Positions 18,401 through 26,850 of a DNA stretch of 64,000 bases are shown one piece after another; the stretch's first letter is position 1; every line of letters starts with the position of its first letter. Under the pieces are notes generated by a model. The model was not told the DNA's origin, did no database searches, and saw nothing but the letters and a program-made list of their open reading frames with translations. Origin of the DNA: CAZCAC01 sp964496575. GTDB taxonomy: Bacteria; Planctomycetota; UBA1135; GCA-002686595. The DNA lies in contig CAZCAC010000040.1 of assembly GCA_964496575.1 (NCBI GenBank), forward strand, positions 3,892-67,891, written 5' to 3'. A program made the position numbers and the translations under genes.

Positions 18401-18713
18401 CTACCTCGGCAAGTTGCTGAACCACGACGAGCCCTCGAACGCCGGATCGCTCTTGACCTTGCGGTTCCAGGGGGTTCGGGTGCTCGCCGACCACGACCTC
18501 TGCGACCTCGATCTGACCGACGCGGGAGGAGAGATCGAGCCGGGCTCGCTCACCCCCTGGGTGCAGCACCCCGCCGAGCTGAACCTCTTCGGCGTCGACA
18601 TCAACCGCATCCGCTTCTGCGTGGTCCTCGAACCGCGGCTGCAGGGATTCGGTCTGATCGAACGCAACATCGTCGGGATCACCGACGTGGAGATAGGCAT
18701 CCAGACGAACTGA
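15489..18713 (+). CDS. Giant Gly-rich surface lipoprotein with Ig-like domains
   Basis: This is a 1074-residue lipoprotein. ATG 15489 follows AGGAG at a good distance and begins a signal peptide ending in LLTGC (Cys22). Two SbsA/Big_5-like Ig domains occupy roughly residues 70-190 and 230-350. The middle (about 380-870) alternates beta-strand-like text with Gly-rich runs (GGTGGQSG, GGSGGGGGG), suggesting a repetitive beta-helix or Gly-loop structure. The C-terminal ~200 residues are a separate folded region with no recognised family. An extracellular, lipid-anchored adhesin or structural role is an inference. It stands alone; the gene ends at a good terminator (18734-18763). Confidence 0.85.
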   Translation: MRLVLPPALSAAAILSFLLTGCAPTNLDGTESGQQSSSFVPPGGTGALPAHAQIGGIPTVPMFIDGCNLGCGSGSGGADVGCTIVNVHTNHELRIEFSQRVDLQSVDTQTFQLTQVGTGTIPTGTFLRNPANPKVLIFRPSVDIAPTGELVFGFDAGQAYQVFLPGEAHPDVGPFVQDVHGQKNQSRMDCLMSTTLGVADYEPGDPAVQVLVDLVDDYGNIIPDQPAQGAVNVSAQTDIEMIFDDIMATETLLDPVSGTSPYISVMVDPDGDTSDQSDQVPLPGSFTIALDPDINTTTLTFIPGATLPPAGSAPLRIAMNVGTVPTDAAGNPLSNASDIVFTPEGAVLPPLVLSETFDDPTGEDELGTGALWGQGQLTWSIGGGSGRLGDLVIRDGEEVVLNTDSQEFPLAGQPWSLLDNSIPGTDYDPLDSATWPKITVTDGDFEFSSVVIEEGGRLILQGDQPARLFARGQVINDGEIDVAGVSALDHRGNTGGGHSNNGTFGQESKYGGTGGQSGTLAGDGGRGADRINMEGTTLPLMVNIGGIVFDPPDVAVNDGFDGKGVGAGSASGVAGTAGRGGLHWPPTLPTHNNMSLPGFGDAEISVVPPNDSGGAECGIGMVGGPGSGGAYAMNGGDGIPVSPYDPVHPGLLPNTPPPTPGGDNSALGLGAPGDDNLVRKLAWYVGYLRGGSGGGGGGTSVFGSRLNINGAPECDNGSLFPFFDHSAAGGGGGGGALQMAAGRLLTLNGVVDCGGGSGGSAPNPGTTLLENCDHSGNTGATPDCEDFAAPGGGGSGGAIKLQSREIEIGLEASRLIVSGGQGGIGAGGSLGGDGSPGLLRIERESFVDADTDADLFGPRIEPYYPDGGPPGFNEPYLSAMILSVGEWGEQHFRPESFGGAMSCWMKPDVPFWSFDPLDDLSSDPLALASTKGWNMKVRYVTPTGIEEYWYRGQSAIADPDNPLHGITDFETYLGKLLNHDEPSNAGSLLTLRFQGVRVLADHDLCDLDLTDAGGEIEPGSLTPWVQHPAELNLFGVDINRIRFCVVLEPRLQGFGLIERNIVGITDVEIGIQTN

Positions 18714-18733
18714 GTCGATGCTCGCTTCTGGTG

Positions 18734-18763
18734 GGGGCCTCGCGTCGAGCGGGGTCCCCTTTT
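18734..18763 (+). terminator. Rho-independent terminator of the giant lipoprotein gene
   Basis: GGGGCCTCGC (18734-18743) pairs with GCGGGGTCCCC (18749-18759), with one bulged base and a G-T pair around a GTCGA loop, followed by TTTT. It lies 21 bp after the stop and is the only hairpin in the window found with a clear T-run. Confidence 0.8.
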
Positions 18764-18921
18764 CGTACCAGGGAGAGTCCTCCCACGACCCCGGTTGGCC
18801 ACCGCTGCATCGCTCCTTCTCGTTTTGTCGTTGTCCGATCGAAGTGGGAGGGGTATCACCGAGGCGGAGAGAAGACTCGATGCGCCGTGTAGCCGCAGCG
18901 AACGAAAGAGGCACCCCTACC

Positions 18922-19905
18922 ATGAAGCTCCTCATCCTCTTTGCCCTGCTCTCGGTCAGCCTCAGGGGATTCACGCAGGAGACCGTTCCAGTCGTCGAGC
19001 TTCCCGCCCGCTGGGAGGTCGGGACGAGCTACGATCTCGAGCTCGAGAAGACCTTCCGGCAATCCCGGGGCGGAAAACTACGAGCCTATCAGTCCACGAC
19101 TACGCAGATCAAAGTCAGGGTCCTGGAGAGCCGGGAGAACGGCCACGTTTTCTCCTGGACCTTCGGCAAGACGGAAATGCCAGACGCTCCTGCGGATGCA
19201 GAGAAACAAGTCGAGGCGATGAGCAAGCTCTGGGAGGGAGTCGAGATGAAGCTGGTGATGAACGAGTCCGGGTCGTTCGTGAGCCTCGCCAACGAGAGGG
19301 AAATACTCGAGGAACTCGAGAGGACGACTGAACTCGTCGAGGAGCTCCTGCGCGAATCCGGTATGGAGGAAGGCGACATCGACGAGACCCTTGATCAGGT
19401 TCGGCGCTATCTCGGGACCGAGGCGTTCACCAAATCGATGCTCGAAGAGGTAATCGCCTTCTACAAGCCCGCGGGTGGTCGCTACGTCATGGACGAGCCG
19501 GAAGAACGGCACGGTCTGTTTCCGAATCCGTACGGTGGAGCCTTCTTTCCCTCCACCTGCACTCTGGGCCTCACGGAAATCAACGAGGAAGAAGGTACTG
19601 CAAGAATCGACTGGAGGATGGAGCTGGACTCCAAAGCAGTCGAACAGATCCTGGCAGAGGACCTGGCCGCACCCCAACCCGATTCTTCGAAAGACCCCGA
19701 GACGCTTCGGGGAAAGCTGCTACGCGAGCCGCCAGGGTATGGCGTTCGAGAAGAGACGGTCTACGTGTACGACCTCACCACCGGCGTCCCACGCTCGGTG
19801 GAGGCGACCCGCACGACCGATGTCTCCATCTGGGGCTACGAGGTCAAGACCATCGAGGGCTTCCGTATCGTGGTGAGCTGGTCGGGGGTAGGAGAAGACG
19901 AATAA
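18922..19905 (+). CDS. Secreted protein of unknown function
   Basis: The gene encodes 327 residues from ATG 18922, which begins a short signal peptide (MKLLILFALLSVSLRG). The rest is a single region of mixed helix and strand: early strands (RWEVGTSYDLELEK, STTTQIKVRVLE), a helical acidic middle (EELERTTELVEELL, MEEGDID) and a strand-rich C-terminus. The shape recalls periplasmic proteins that average a stress or precursor property (DUF4412/DUF6263-like), but I do not recognise the family. No cofactor or catalytic motif is visible. Confidence 0.75.
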   Translation: MKLLILFALLSVSLRGFTQETVPVVELPARWEVGTSYDLELEKTFRQSRGGKLRAYQSTTTQIKVRVLESRENGHVFSWTFGKTEMPDAPADAEKQVEAMSKLWEGVEMKLVMNESGSFVSLANEREILEELERTTELVEELLRESGMEEGDIDETLDQVRRYLGTEAFTKSMLEEVIAFYKPAGGRYVMDEPEERHGLFPNPYGGAFFPSTCTLGLTEINEEEGTARIDWRMELDSKAVEQILAEDLAAPQPDSSKDPETLRGKLLREPPGYGVREETVYVYDLTTGVPRSVEATRTTDVSIWGYEVKTIEGFRIVVSWSGVGEDE

Positions 19906-19980
19906 ACGGTAGCCTGTGATGGGGCGGGCAACATCTTCACCGCGCGCCTGGATCTCATGGAACCAAGGAGTCACTCGGAG

Positions 19981-20166
19981 GTGATTCCATCGGGGCGTCT
20001 GACGCGAACGGCAGGCGCCGCGATGGCTCTGCTGATAATCGCCTGTGTCGCCCCGAGCAATCCGCCGCCTTCGATCGACGAAACCTCGCCCTCAGCTCCC
20101 GAGATCCGCACCCGCGCCGTCGAGCTCCGCACGCGCGATCCGGGCCGCCAGCAACACAGCACGTGA
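19981..20166 (+). CDS. Possible small lipoprotein
   Basis: This frame of 61 residues begins at a GTG (19981) with AAGGAG 10 nt upstream. A positively charged start leads to a hydrophobic run and lipobox (ALLIIAC), then a Pro/Ser/Glu-rich tail rich in Arg. It is the only supportable gene in the 436-bp stretch 19906-20341; I see nothing else there apart from a small ATGGAA...TTCCAT inverted repeat around the start. The short length and biased tail leave doubt. Confidence 0.45.
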   Translation: MIPSGRLTRTAGAAMALLIIACVAPSNPPPSIDETSPSAPEIRTRAVELRTRDPGRQQHST

Positions 20167-20341
20167 GAACGCGTCTGGGATTCTCGGGCGCGTTCCGCTG
20201 ACGGTTCCGGGTGACCGGCGGAGAGTGTTCGGCCTCGGTGCCCCATGGAGGAACCAGGCGCACGACCCGCGGTAGACAGATCCCGGATCCCCGGTACACT
20301 GCAAGATCAGCCTCGACCCCCAGCTTCTCCCGGATTCCCTC

Positions 20342-21514
20342 ATGCGTAATCTCCGCCTCGTCGCGGTCCTGCTGTTCCTCTCCGCGACCGCCGGCGCCCA
20401 GGACACCAAGGCGCTCTTCCTGGGCAACAGCTACACCAACTTCAACGACCTCGCCGGCATGGTGCAGAACCTCGCCGCGGCGAGCGGAGTGACGCTGTTC
20501 AAGGACAAGAACACCCCCGGCGGCAATACCCTCGGCGCGCCGCAGTCCAGCGGCTATCCGCACAAATCACATCCCACGTCGCTGGCCAAGATCGCCTCGA
20601 CCGACTGGGACTTCGTCGTGCTCCAGGAGCAGAGCTACCTCCCGACGATTCCCGGCGCCAAGACGCAGTACATGTTCACCGGGGCGCAGAGCCTCGACGC
20701 CTCGATCGCGGCCAGCGACCCGAACACTGAGGTGGTGCTCTTCCAGACCTGGGGGCGACGTGACGGCGGGACCTTCTGCTCCGGGGGGTGCGTCACCTTC
20801 GCCGACTTCGACGAGATGCAGGACGCCCTGACCGCGGCCTACGACGAGTGCGCCGCGTTGATCGGCGCGCGAGTCGCTCCCGTCGGTGAGGCCTGGCGGC
20901 TGGCGCGGACGCTCGATCCGGGGATCGTGCTCCACACCGGGGACGGCAGTCACCCCAACCTCTCCGGCAGCTACCTCGCCGCCTGCGTCTTCCACGCCGT
21001 GCTGCTCGGCGAGTCGCCGATCGGGCTCGGCTACACCGCCGGACTCGATCCGCGAGATGCGCTCTTCCTGCAGGAGGTCGCCGACCTCGTCGTCTTCTGC
21101 GGCGTGGAGGTAGGCTGCATCGCTGCGCCCAACTCGGCCGGCGCGGGAGCGCGGATCGGCAGCACCGGCAGCGCGAGCGTCAGCGCGGCGGACCTGGGGC
21201 TCGTCGTCAGCGACGCGATCCCCGATGACTTCGGCCTCTTCTTCTACGGCAACACCGCGAGCGAGCATCCCTTCGGCGACGGGATCTCCTGCACCTCCGC
21301 CCCGCTCTTCCGCCTCGGGCCGGCGACTTCCGCCGACGTGACGGGCTTCAACTGGCGAGCCCTCGACTACGGTGACCCGCCGATGAACGGCGGTGCCGGA
21401 GCGGTGACGCCGGGAGTCACCTGGAGCTTCCAGTACTGGTACCGCGACTCCGCCGGCCCCGGGGGCACGGGCTTCAACATCTCCGATGCACTGATCGTTC
21501 GATTCTGCCCCTGA
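20342..21514 (+). CDS. Secreted SGNH-type hydrolase with type-B C-terminal module
   Basis: This 390-residue protein has a signal peptide (MRNLRLVAVLLFLSATAGA) and an SGNH/GDSL-like domain. The nucleophile block is FLGNSYTNFND, the oxyanion-type block is VVLQEQSYLP, and the C-terminal D-x-x-H motif is DGSHPNLSGSYLAA. The order matches planctomycete and Bacteroides SGNH proteins that act on acyl or acetyl groups of glycans. The substrate is unknown. From about 21112 it ends in a type-B module (APNSAGAGA, PDDFGLFFYG, WSFQYWYRD, FNISDA) shared with the proteins at 40653 and 52518. Confidence 0.83.
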   Translation: MRNLRLVAVLLFLSATAGAQDTKALFLGNSYTNFNDLAGMVQNLAAASGVTLFKDKNTPGGNTLGAPQSSGYPHKSHPTSLAKIASTDWDFVVLQEQSYLPTIPGAKTQYMFTGAQSLDASIAASDPNTEVVLFQTWGRRDGGTFCSGGCVTFADFDEMQDALTAAYDECAALIGARVAPVGEAWRLARTLDPGIVLHTGDGSHPNLSGSYLAACVFHAVLLGESPIGLGYTAGLDPRDALFLQEVADLVVFCGVEVGCIAAPNSAGAGARIGSTGSASVSAADLGLVVSDAIPDDFGLFFYGNTASEHPFGDGISCTSAPLFRLGPATSADVTGFNWRALDYGDPPMNGGAGAVTPGVTWSFQYWYRDSAGPGGTGFNISDALIVRFCP

Positions 21515-21561
21515 CCCGATCGGACGTGGATCGCCGGACGCTGCTGGAGCTGTAGCGTTCC

Positions 21562-22353
21562 TCAGCGGCCGACGCCCGCCGGCTCGCGTTGCTCCACGCC
21601 GTCGACCAGCCACGAGACCGCGCGCCGCAGCATCACGCCTCGCCCCGGCGTCCGTTCGGGGTGCGGGCTCACCGCCATCGCTTGCCCCTCTCCGTAGACG
21701 CCCACCACCGCAGCCGGCGTCCCCGGCATCACCCCCGATGGCGCGCCATTGTCGGCGACCTCGCCGCGGAAGACGAGCAGCGTCGCGTAGTCGGGGATCT
21801 CGGGGCGCTCGGCGGGGGCGAGGATCGGGCCATTGATGTAGCGGAGCTCGAACGGGTCCTTCGGAGCGCCGAGCCACTCACGACCGCGGCGCGTCGATTC
21901 GATCGGAACGTCACCCCTGCCGCGCCGCCAGTGCTCGCGGTCGATCACCTTGGCGTCGATGACCGCCAGCGCCCAGAGCTCTGCCGCGATCCCCGCCCGG
22001 GGCGGGCCCTCGGAAGGGAAGTACCGGTTGAGGTTGCCCTCCTTCTCCGGAAGGCCCGGGATCGTACGCTCGTTCGCGGCGATCGCCGGAGCACAGGCGC
22101 GAGGAACCACCACCAGCCGCCCGCGGGCGATCGACCAGTGAGTGATCGCCTCCGCCGCGACGTAACCCGCCGGCTCGTTCCCGTGCACGCCGCCGACGAT
22201 GAAGACCGTCGGACCCGGCGCCGCTCCGTCGATCTGGACCCAGGGGGTCTCGAAGCGCGTGCCCCAGGCGAGCGTGCCACCGCGCTCCTCCGCCGGCACG
22301 GTGGGGGAGAGGAAGGCGAAGGAGAGCAGGTAGAGGGCGATTGACATGAGCAT
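21562..22353 (-). CDS. Chimeric frame: aspartoacylase-like N-terminus fused to BPL_N-like C-terminus
   Basis: This is a 263-residue exported product. Residues ~30-133 match the start of the succinylglutamate desuccinylase/aspartoacylase (M14-like) fold: GGVHGNEPAG with the zinc ligands His58 and Glu60, then PRA.APAIAANERT and NLNRYFP. The downstream zinc-binding DLHE block is absent. From about residue 137 the text changes to the C-terminal half of a BPL_N/class-I amidotransferase-like domain (YINGPI, VVGVYGEGQAMAVSPHPE) without its nucleophile region. Both halves are incomplete, and a short repeat ATCGAC occurs twice at the join (~21948). It is probably a deletion fusion of two neighbouring periplasmic genes, or an assembly join. 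Confidence 0.75.
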   Translation of the reverse strand: MLMSIALYLLSFAFLSPTVPAEERGGTLAWGTRFETPWVQIDGAAPGPTVFIVGGVHGNEPAGYVAAEAITHWSIARGRLVVVPRACAPAIAANERTIPGLPEKEGNLNRYFPSEGPPRAGIAAELWALAVIDAKVIDREHWRRGRGDVPIESTRRGREWLGAPKDPFELRYINGPILAPAERPEIPDYATLLVFRGEVADNGAPSGVMPGTPAAVVGVYGEGQAMAVSPHPERTPGRGVMLRRAVSWLVDGVEQREPAGVGR

Positions 22354-22544
22354 GCAGGGAGGTCGGGGACCGATCCCGAGGGTAGCACGAGCCCGCGTCG
22401 AGGGCGACGGGGGCCGACGGATGCGGGACGTCCGGGACGATGAAAAGTCAAAACGCGCGGAACCGCCGTGCTGCCGGCCGGTTCACCTACGGCTCAGTCC
22501 CCGAAAGCCCTCACGCCCCACGGGCCTCACGAAGGGAGAGTGCC

Positions 22545-23354
22545 TTGAGCAGATTGCTGAAGACGATCGACGAGTTGCTCCGCGGACGCCTGACCCGGAA
22601 GGAGGATCTCGCCGCCGGCCGGATCGACATCCCCGTCGCCACGCTGGTCGTCGCCGGCCTGGCCCTGGGCGCCGCGTACGGGGTCTTCATGGGGCTGTAC
22701 GCTCCACTGCGCGCGGAGAATCCCAGCTTCCTGCAGCTCCTGGTGACCGCTGCCAAGGTCCCGCTGCTCTTCCTGCTCACGCTGGTCGTCACCTACCCGT
22801 CACTGTACGTCGTCTCCGCGCTCTTCGACTCGAAGCTGAGGCATCGGGAGACGTTGCGGCTCCTCTTGATCGCGATGACCGCGAACCTCGCCCTCCTGGC
22901 GAGCCTCGGCCCGGTGACCGGGTTCTTCACGCTCTGCACCGAGAGCTACGCGTTCATGATCGTCCTGAACGTGCTGTTTTTCGGGGTCTCGGGGATCGTC
23001 GGGCTCGCCTTCCTGCGCAAGGCGCTGAGCTCGGTCTACGAGCGGTTCACGCCGCCTGCGGAGCCGGTGCCGATGCCGGTTCCCGTTCAGGCGAGCAACG
23101 GAGAGGAGGAAGAAGCGACGGCCCGGCCCCCCGTCGCTCGTCCACCGGTCCTGCGCCCGCGCCCTGCCCGGCCCGCGTCCTTCCGCGTCTTCACCTTCTG
23201 GACCCTGATCTACGGGGTGGTCGGCGCCCAGATGGGCTGGGTTCTGCGCCCCTTCATCGGGACTCCCGATCTGCCCTTCGAGTTGTTCCGCGCGGAGCGT
23301 GAGTCGAACTTCTTCGCAGCGTTCTTCCGCGCCTTCGGCAAGCTCTTCTCGTGA
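22545..23354 (+). CDS. Multi-pass membrane protein, first of a paralogous pair
   Basis: I chose the TTG at 22545 because GGGAG lies just upstream; an in-frame ATG at 22440 would add a 35-residue non-coding-like tail. The 269-residue product has about five membrane segments, a Pro/Glu-rich cytoplasmic-looking linker near residues 175-210 and a C-terminal block QMGWVLRPFIG ending in a Phe/Asn pattern. Such proteins are sometimes labelled YIP1-like or 'actin-binding WH2', but function is not known. The stop overlaps the start of the next, similar gene by 4 nt (GTGA), so the two are cotranslated. Confidence 0.75.
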   Translation: MSRLLKTIDELLRGRLTRKEDLAAGRIDIPVATLVVAGLALGAAYGVFMGLYAPLRAENPSFLQLLVTAAKVPLLFLLTLVVTYPSLYVVSALFDSKLRHRETLRLLLIAMTANLALLASLGPVTGFFTLCTESYAFMIVLNVLFFGVSGIVGLAFLRKALSSVYERFTPPAEPVPMPVPVQASNGEEEEATARPPVARPPVLRPRPARPASFRVFTFWTLIYGVVGAQMGWVLRPFIGTPDLPFELFRAERESNFFAAFFRAFGKLFS

Positions 23355-23992
23355 TCGCCGAGATCGACGGACTGCTGCGCGCCGAGGGTCGTCACGCGAT
23401 CGGCCGGGGACGGGTGCCGATCGAGCAACTCGCGCTGCTCGTGGTCGCGGGCGGCTTCTGCTACGGAGCGGCGATGGGGTCGTTCGGCGTGAGACCGCTT
23501 CAGGCGCTCTACTCGGGGATCAAGGTCCCGATCCTGCTCGCGTTCTCGACCGCGGTCTGTTTGCCGAGCTTCTACGTGCTGAACGCGGTGCTCGGCCTGC
23601 GCGAGGATTTTGCCGCGGCGCTGCGCGGAGTTCTGGCGGCCCAGGCGACGGTGGCGGTGACGCTGCTCGCGATGCTCCCCGTGGTCCTGCTCGCCTACGC
23701 CTCCAGCGGCAGCTACCGCTTCGCCACGTTCAGCAACGGCGTGATCTTCGCCCTCGCCACGCTGGCCGGGCAGCGCACGATGAACCGGCACTACCGGCCG
23801 CTGGTATCAGCCAATCGACGCCACGAGATCAGCCGGTGGTCGTGGATCGTGCTCTACACCTTCGTCGCCATCCAGCTGGCCTGGGTGCTGCGCCCCTTCA
23901 TCGGTTGGGCCGAGAGGGAGGTCAGCTTCTTCCGGGAGGAGGCCTGGAGCAACGCGTACGTGGTGGTCGTGCGGGACGTGCTGGGGTTCTGA
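23351..23992 (+). CDS. Multi-pass membrane protein, second of the pair
   Basis: The gene encodes 213 residues from a GTG overlapping the previous stop. It has four or five membrane segments (QLALLVVAGGFCYGAAMG, VPILLAFSTAV and later ones) and shares with its upstream neighbour the same hydrophobic order and the closing block QLAWVLRPFIG. It lacks the linker of the first protein. The pair probably forms a hetero-oligomer in the cytoplasmic membrane; no ATPase or other partner is nearby. Confidence 0.8.
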   Translation: MIAEIDGLLRAEGRHAIGRGRVPIEQLALLVVAGGFCYGAAMGSFGVRPLQALYSGIKVPILLAFSTAVCLPSFYVLNAVLGLREDFAAALRGVLAAQATVAVTLLAMLPVVLLAYASSGSYRFATFSNGVIFALATLAGQRTMNRHYRPLVSANRRHEISRWSWIVLYTFVAIQLAWVLRPFIGWAEREVSFFREEAWSNAYVVVVRDVLGF

Positions 23993-24214
23993 GGCGGGCA
24001 ACTCGCCCCGGTCGTGCTCGATCGCACGGCCGCCGTGCACAAGCGCTCTTCGATCCAGAGCGGCCTCATCACGTGCCGGTCAATCGACCGTCGGACGACG
24101 TAACCGGCTGCACGACGATGGTATACGTATTGCAGCACCTCGCGGCGTGGGGCTCGTTCCGACGCTCGCCATTCCATTCGATCGATCCGAATCCGGCAAC
24201 CCAGGGGTCATACG

Positions 24215-25891
24215 ATGAAGACAGGGGTTTCGAGAGCCGTTGTCGTTTCTGCCGTCGCGCTCGCTTCCTCGATCCTCGCGGCGGATTCGGCACTCTCCCA
24301 GGCACAGCTCTACCGGCTGGCGCACACCGATGAGTTTGCGCTGGAGCAGTTCGGGATCAGCTGTGATCTCAGCGGAGATCGCGCGATCGTGGAGTCGGAC
24401 TGGAATCTGCACACAGGGATCTACTCCGGATCGGCGTTTCTCTACGACGTGACGACGGGACAGCAGCTGTTCGAGCTGCTCCCCTCGGACCTGCACGACT
24501 GGATGTCGTTCGGATACAGCGTCGCGATCGCCGGGGATCGGGCCGTCGTCGGTGCCTATTCCAACAGTGTTCCGAGCAGCAATCAGGGTGCGGCCTACCT
24601 CTTCGACGTGAACACCGGCCTGGAGCTCCAGAAACTCGTTCCGGCGGACAATGCGTCCGGCGACCACCTGGGAACCGGCGTCGCGATCACCGACGAATAC
24701 ATTGTCATCGGGGCGCCTGGCGACACCGTCAATGGTGCCTGGTCGGGCTCCGCCTACGTGTTCTCCACGGTGAGCGGCCAGGAGCTGCGCAAGCTCGTAC
24801 CGGCCGATGGCAGCGCGAACGACAACTTCGGTTGCAGCGTGGCGGTCAGCGGGGATCGGATCGTCGTCGGGGCTTTCTACGACGATCCGAAGGGGTGGAT
24901 CTCCGGCTCGGCCTACGTGTTCGAAGCGTCCACGGGAGCGGAGCTCTTCAAGCTCTCGCCCGCCGATGGCGCCGCGGAGGATCTCTTCGGCTGGCGGGTC
25001 GCCATCGACGGGAGCAACGCGTTGATCGGCGCGTACCAGGACGACGACCAGGGAGTGAACTCGGGCTCTGCATACATCTTCGATGCGATGACCGGGGCAC
25101 AGCTCCACAAGCTCCTCCCCAGCAGTGGAACGCCGAACACCAACTTCGGCTACGACGTCGCCGTTCGCGGTGGAGTCGTCGTCATCGGAAAACCGTTCGA
25201 TCACACTACCGAGCCCAACACGGGCTGCGCCTTCTCTTTCGATGCACACACTGGCGAGGAATTCGGCCAGCTACTCAGCGAGGACGGTCAGGCCGGCGAC
25301 CAGTTCGGTTGGGGTGTCGGTGTCGACGGCAATCGAGCCGTGGTCGGGGCTCCCTTTCACGACAATCGGAGCGGCACGGCCTACCTGTTCGATCCGTTGC
25401 CCATCGGCATCGCCTACTGCTTTGGGGACCTGGGCAGCGGCACGCCTTGTCCGTGTGCCAATGACAACGACGGAAGCGTTCCGGGCTCGGGATGTGCCAA
25501 TGGGGCGTTCGCTTCGGGGGCGCAGCTGACCGCCGAGGGCAATCCGGGAGTGAGCGACGACACCCTTGTTCTCACCACGACGGGAATGGACCCGAACAAC
25601 TCGGGCCTGTACTTCCAGGCGAACAACCGGATCGATGAAGGGAACGGTTCCTACTTCGGCGACGGCTTGAGGTGCGCGGGAGGTGGCCTCATTCGGTTGC
25701 AGGTTCGAGCTTCCAACGCAGCCGGCGTGTCCAGCACGACCATCTCGATCGCCGCGAAGGGTGGTGTGTCCGCGGGAGATACGAAGCGCTATCAGTGCTG
25801 GTACCGCGACAACTCCGGGATGCAGCCGTGTGGGGCGGGGGTCTACGACTTCAACCTGTCCAACGGGTTCGAGATCACCTGGAGGCCGTAG
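24215..25891 (+). CDS. Secreted FG-GAP repeat protein with type-A C-terminal module
   Basis: This 558-residue protein starts at ATG 24215 with AGGGG 7 nt upstream and a signal peptide ending near residue 29. About seven repeats of ~54 residues follow (FGYSVAIAGDRAVVGAY, then AYLFDVNTG...LQKLVPADN and equivalents), the FG-GAP/integrin-type propeller. From about 25406 the type-A module closes the protein (CFGDLGSG, GTPCPC, GSGC, LRCAGG, YQCWYR, QPCG). It is convergent with, and overlaps by 17 bp, the methyltransferase gene. Its ligand is unknown. Confidence 0.85.
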   Translation: MKTGVSRAVVVSAVALASSILAADSALSQAQLYRLAHTDEFALEQFGISCDLSGDRAIVESDWNLHTGIYSGSAFLYDVTTGQQLFELLPSDLHDWMSFGYSVAIAGDRAVVGAYSNSVPSSNQGAAYLFDVNTGLELQKLVPADNASGDHLGTGVAITDEYIVIGAPGDTVNGAWSGSAYVFSTVSGQELRKLVPADGSANDNFGCSVAVSGDRIVVGAFYDDPKGWISGSAYVFEASTGAELFKLSPADGAAEDLFGWRVAIDGSNALIGAYQDDDQGVNSGSAYIFDAMTGAQLHKLLPSSGTPNTNFGYDVAVRGGVVVIGKPFDHTTEPNTGCAFSFDAHTGEEFGQLLSEDGQAGDQFGWGVGVDGNRAVVGAPFHDNRSGTAYLFDPLPIGIAYCFGDLGSGTPCPCANDNDGSVPGSGCANGAFASGAQLTAEGNPGVSDDTLVLTTTGMDPNNSGLYFQANNRIDEGNGSYFGDGLRCAGGGLIRLQVRASNAAGVSSTTISIAAKGGVSAGDTKRYQCWYRDNSGMQPCGAGVYDFNLSNGFEITWRP

Positions 25892-26840
25892 GCCCGCCCT
25901 CGACCTTCCGCTTGCGGAACCAGAAACTCCCTCCGCCCGGGTCGGCCTTTCCACCCATGAGCTCCGCGAGGAGCTCGGGGTTCACGACCTTGTGGTAGTT
26001 GCTGCCGAAGCAGACGTCGAAGTCGGGGTTGCCGATCAAGAGCGCGAGGAGGAGGTATTGCTCGGTCCAGTAAATGTGGTGCTCGAGCGCCCAGCTCTTC
26101 GGGCAGGCTTCGGGGAGGAAGACGTCGTGTACGTGGATCATGAGATCCGCGGTCAACTGCGGCAGCACGCGAAGGTAGAGGTGCAGACAATCGCTGCCGA
26201 GCTTGACCGTGTGGGTCGAGTCGATGAAGAGCACATCGCCGTCCTGCAGCGCCTCGCGGAAGAAGGTCGGTGAGAGCGACTGGACCGGCTCCTCGATCAG
26301 CTCGGCGAGGTCGGTGCGCTTCTTCAGGTAGGGCTGCGGGTACGGCTCGACGCAGAGGATCTCGCCATGGCCGTTGCGCTCGAGAGCTTGGAGGGCGACG
26401 AGCGTGGAGAACCCCGAGCCGATCTCGAGCACGCGGCGCGGCTTCAGGTGGCGCAGGATGCAGTAGCTCGCCATCGCGTCGCTGTAGCTGAAAGTCGCGT
26501 TCTTCCAGAAGAAACCGCTCGGGTCTTCGCTGTCTCCCTCCTCGGGCGGGGCGAATTCCTCGGCGTACTGCTGGATCTCGGCGAGGAAGCCCCGCATCCG
26601 ATCCGCGTCGAATACGGAGTCGAGCAGGTAGGGAGGCTCGTCCTCGGTGTACTCGAAGGAGCTCTCGACCTCTTCGACCGTCGGGACGGCGGAGTAGAAA
26701 TTGGCGGGCAGCACGTGCAATCCGGCCGCGTTCAGCTTGCGACGCACGTCGATCTCGCACCAGCTGTACATCTGGGCGACCTTCACGAAGGCGTCGACAC
26801 CCATGTGACTCATGGCTTCCTTGTACTTGCGGAACTTCAT
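25875..26840 (-). CDS. Class I SAM-dependent methyltransferase
   Basis: The gene encodes 321 residues. A helical N-terminus (to ~residue 125) precedes a Rossmann methyltransferase core: motif I VLEIGSGFSTLVAL (~137-150), acidic ribose-binding ILCVEPYP, then DVLFIDSTHT and MIHVHDVFLPE. The H-D of the last motif matches the Methyltransf_24 group of sugar- or small-molecule methyltransferases. The substrate is unknown. The start at 26840 lies only 11 nt from a TACAAT -10 box in the divergent palindromic promoter with pfkA, and no Shine-Dalgarno is present. Confidence 0.83.
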   Translation of the reverse strand: MKFRKYKEAMSHMGVDAFVKVAQMYSWCEIDVRRKLNAAGLHVLPANFYSAVPTVEEVESSFEYTEDEPPYLLDSVFDADRMRGFLAEIQQYAEEFAPPEEGDSEDPSGFFWKNATFSYSDAMASYCILRHLKPRRVLEIGSGFSTLVALQALERNGHGEILCVEPYPQPYLKKRTDLAELIEEPVQSLSPTFFREALQDGDVLFIDSTHTVKLGSDCLHLYLRVLPQLTADLMIHVHDVFLPEACPKSWALEHHIYWTEQYLLLALLIGNPDFDVCFGSNYHKVVNPELLAELMGGKADPGGGSFWFRKRKVEGGPTASR

Positions 26841-26850
26841 CTCGGGCGCG

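Noticed and set aside
15780..18974. 1064-codon minus-strand frame opposite the giant lipoprotein
   Set aside because: Same reason: repetitive shadow of the Gly-rich plus-strand gene, no ribosome site or domains.
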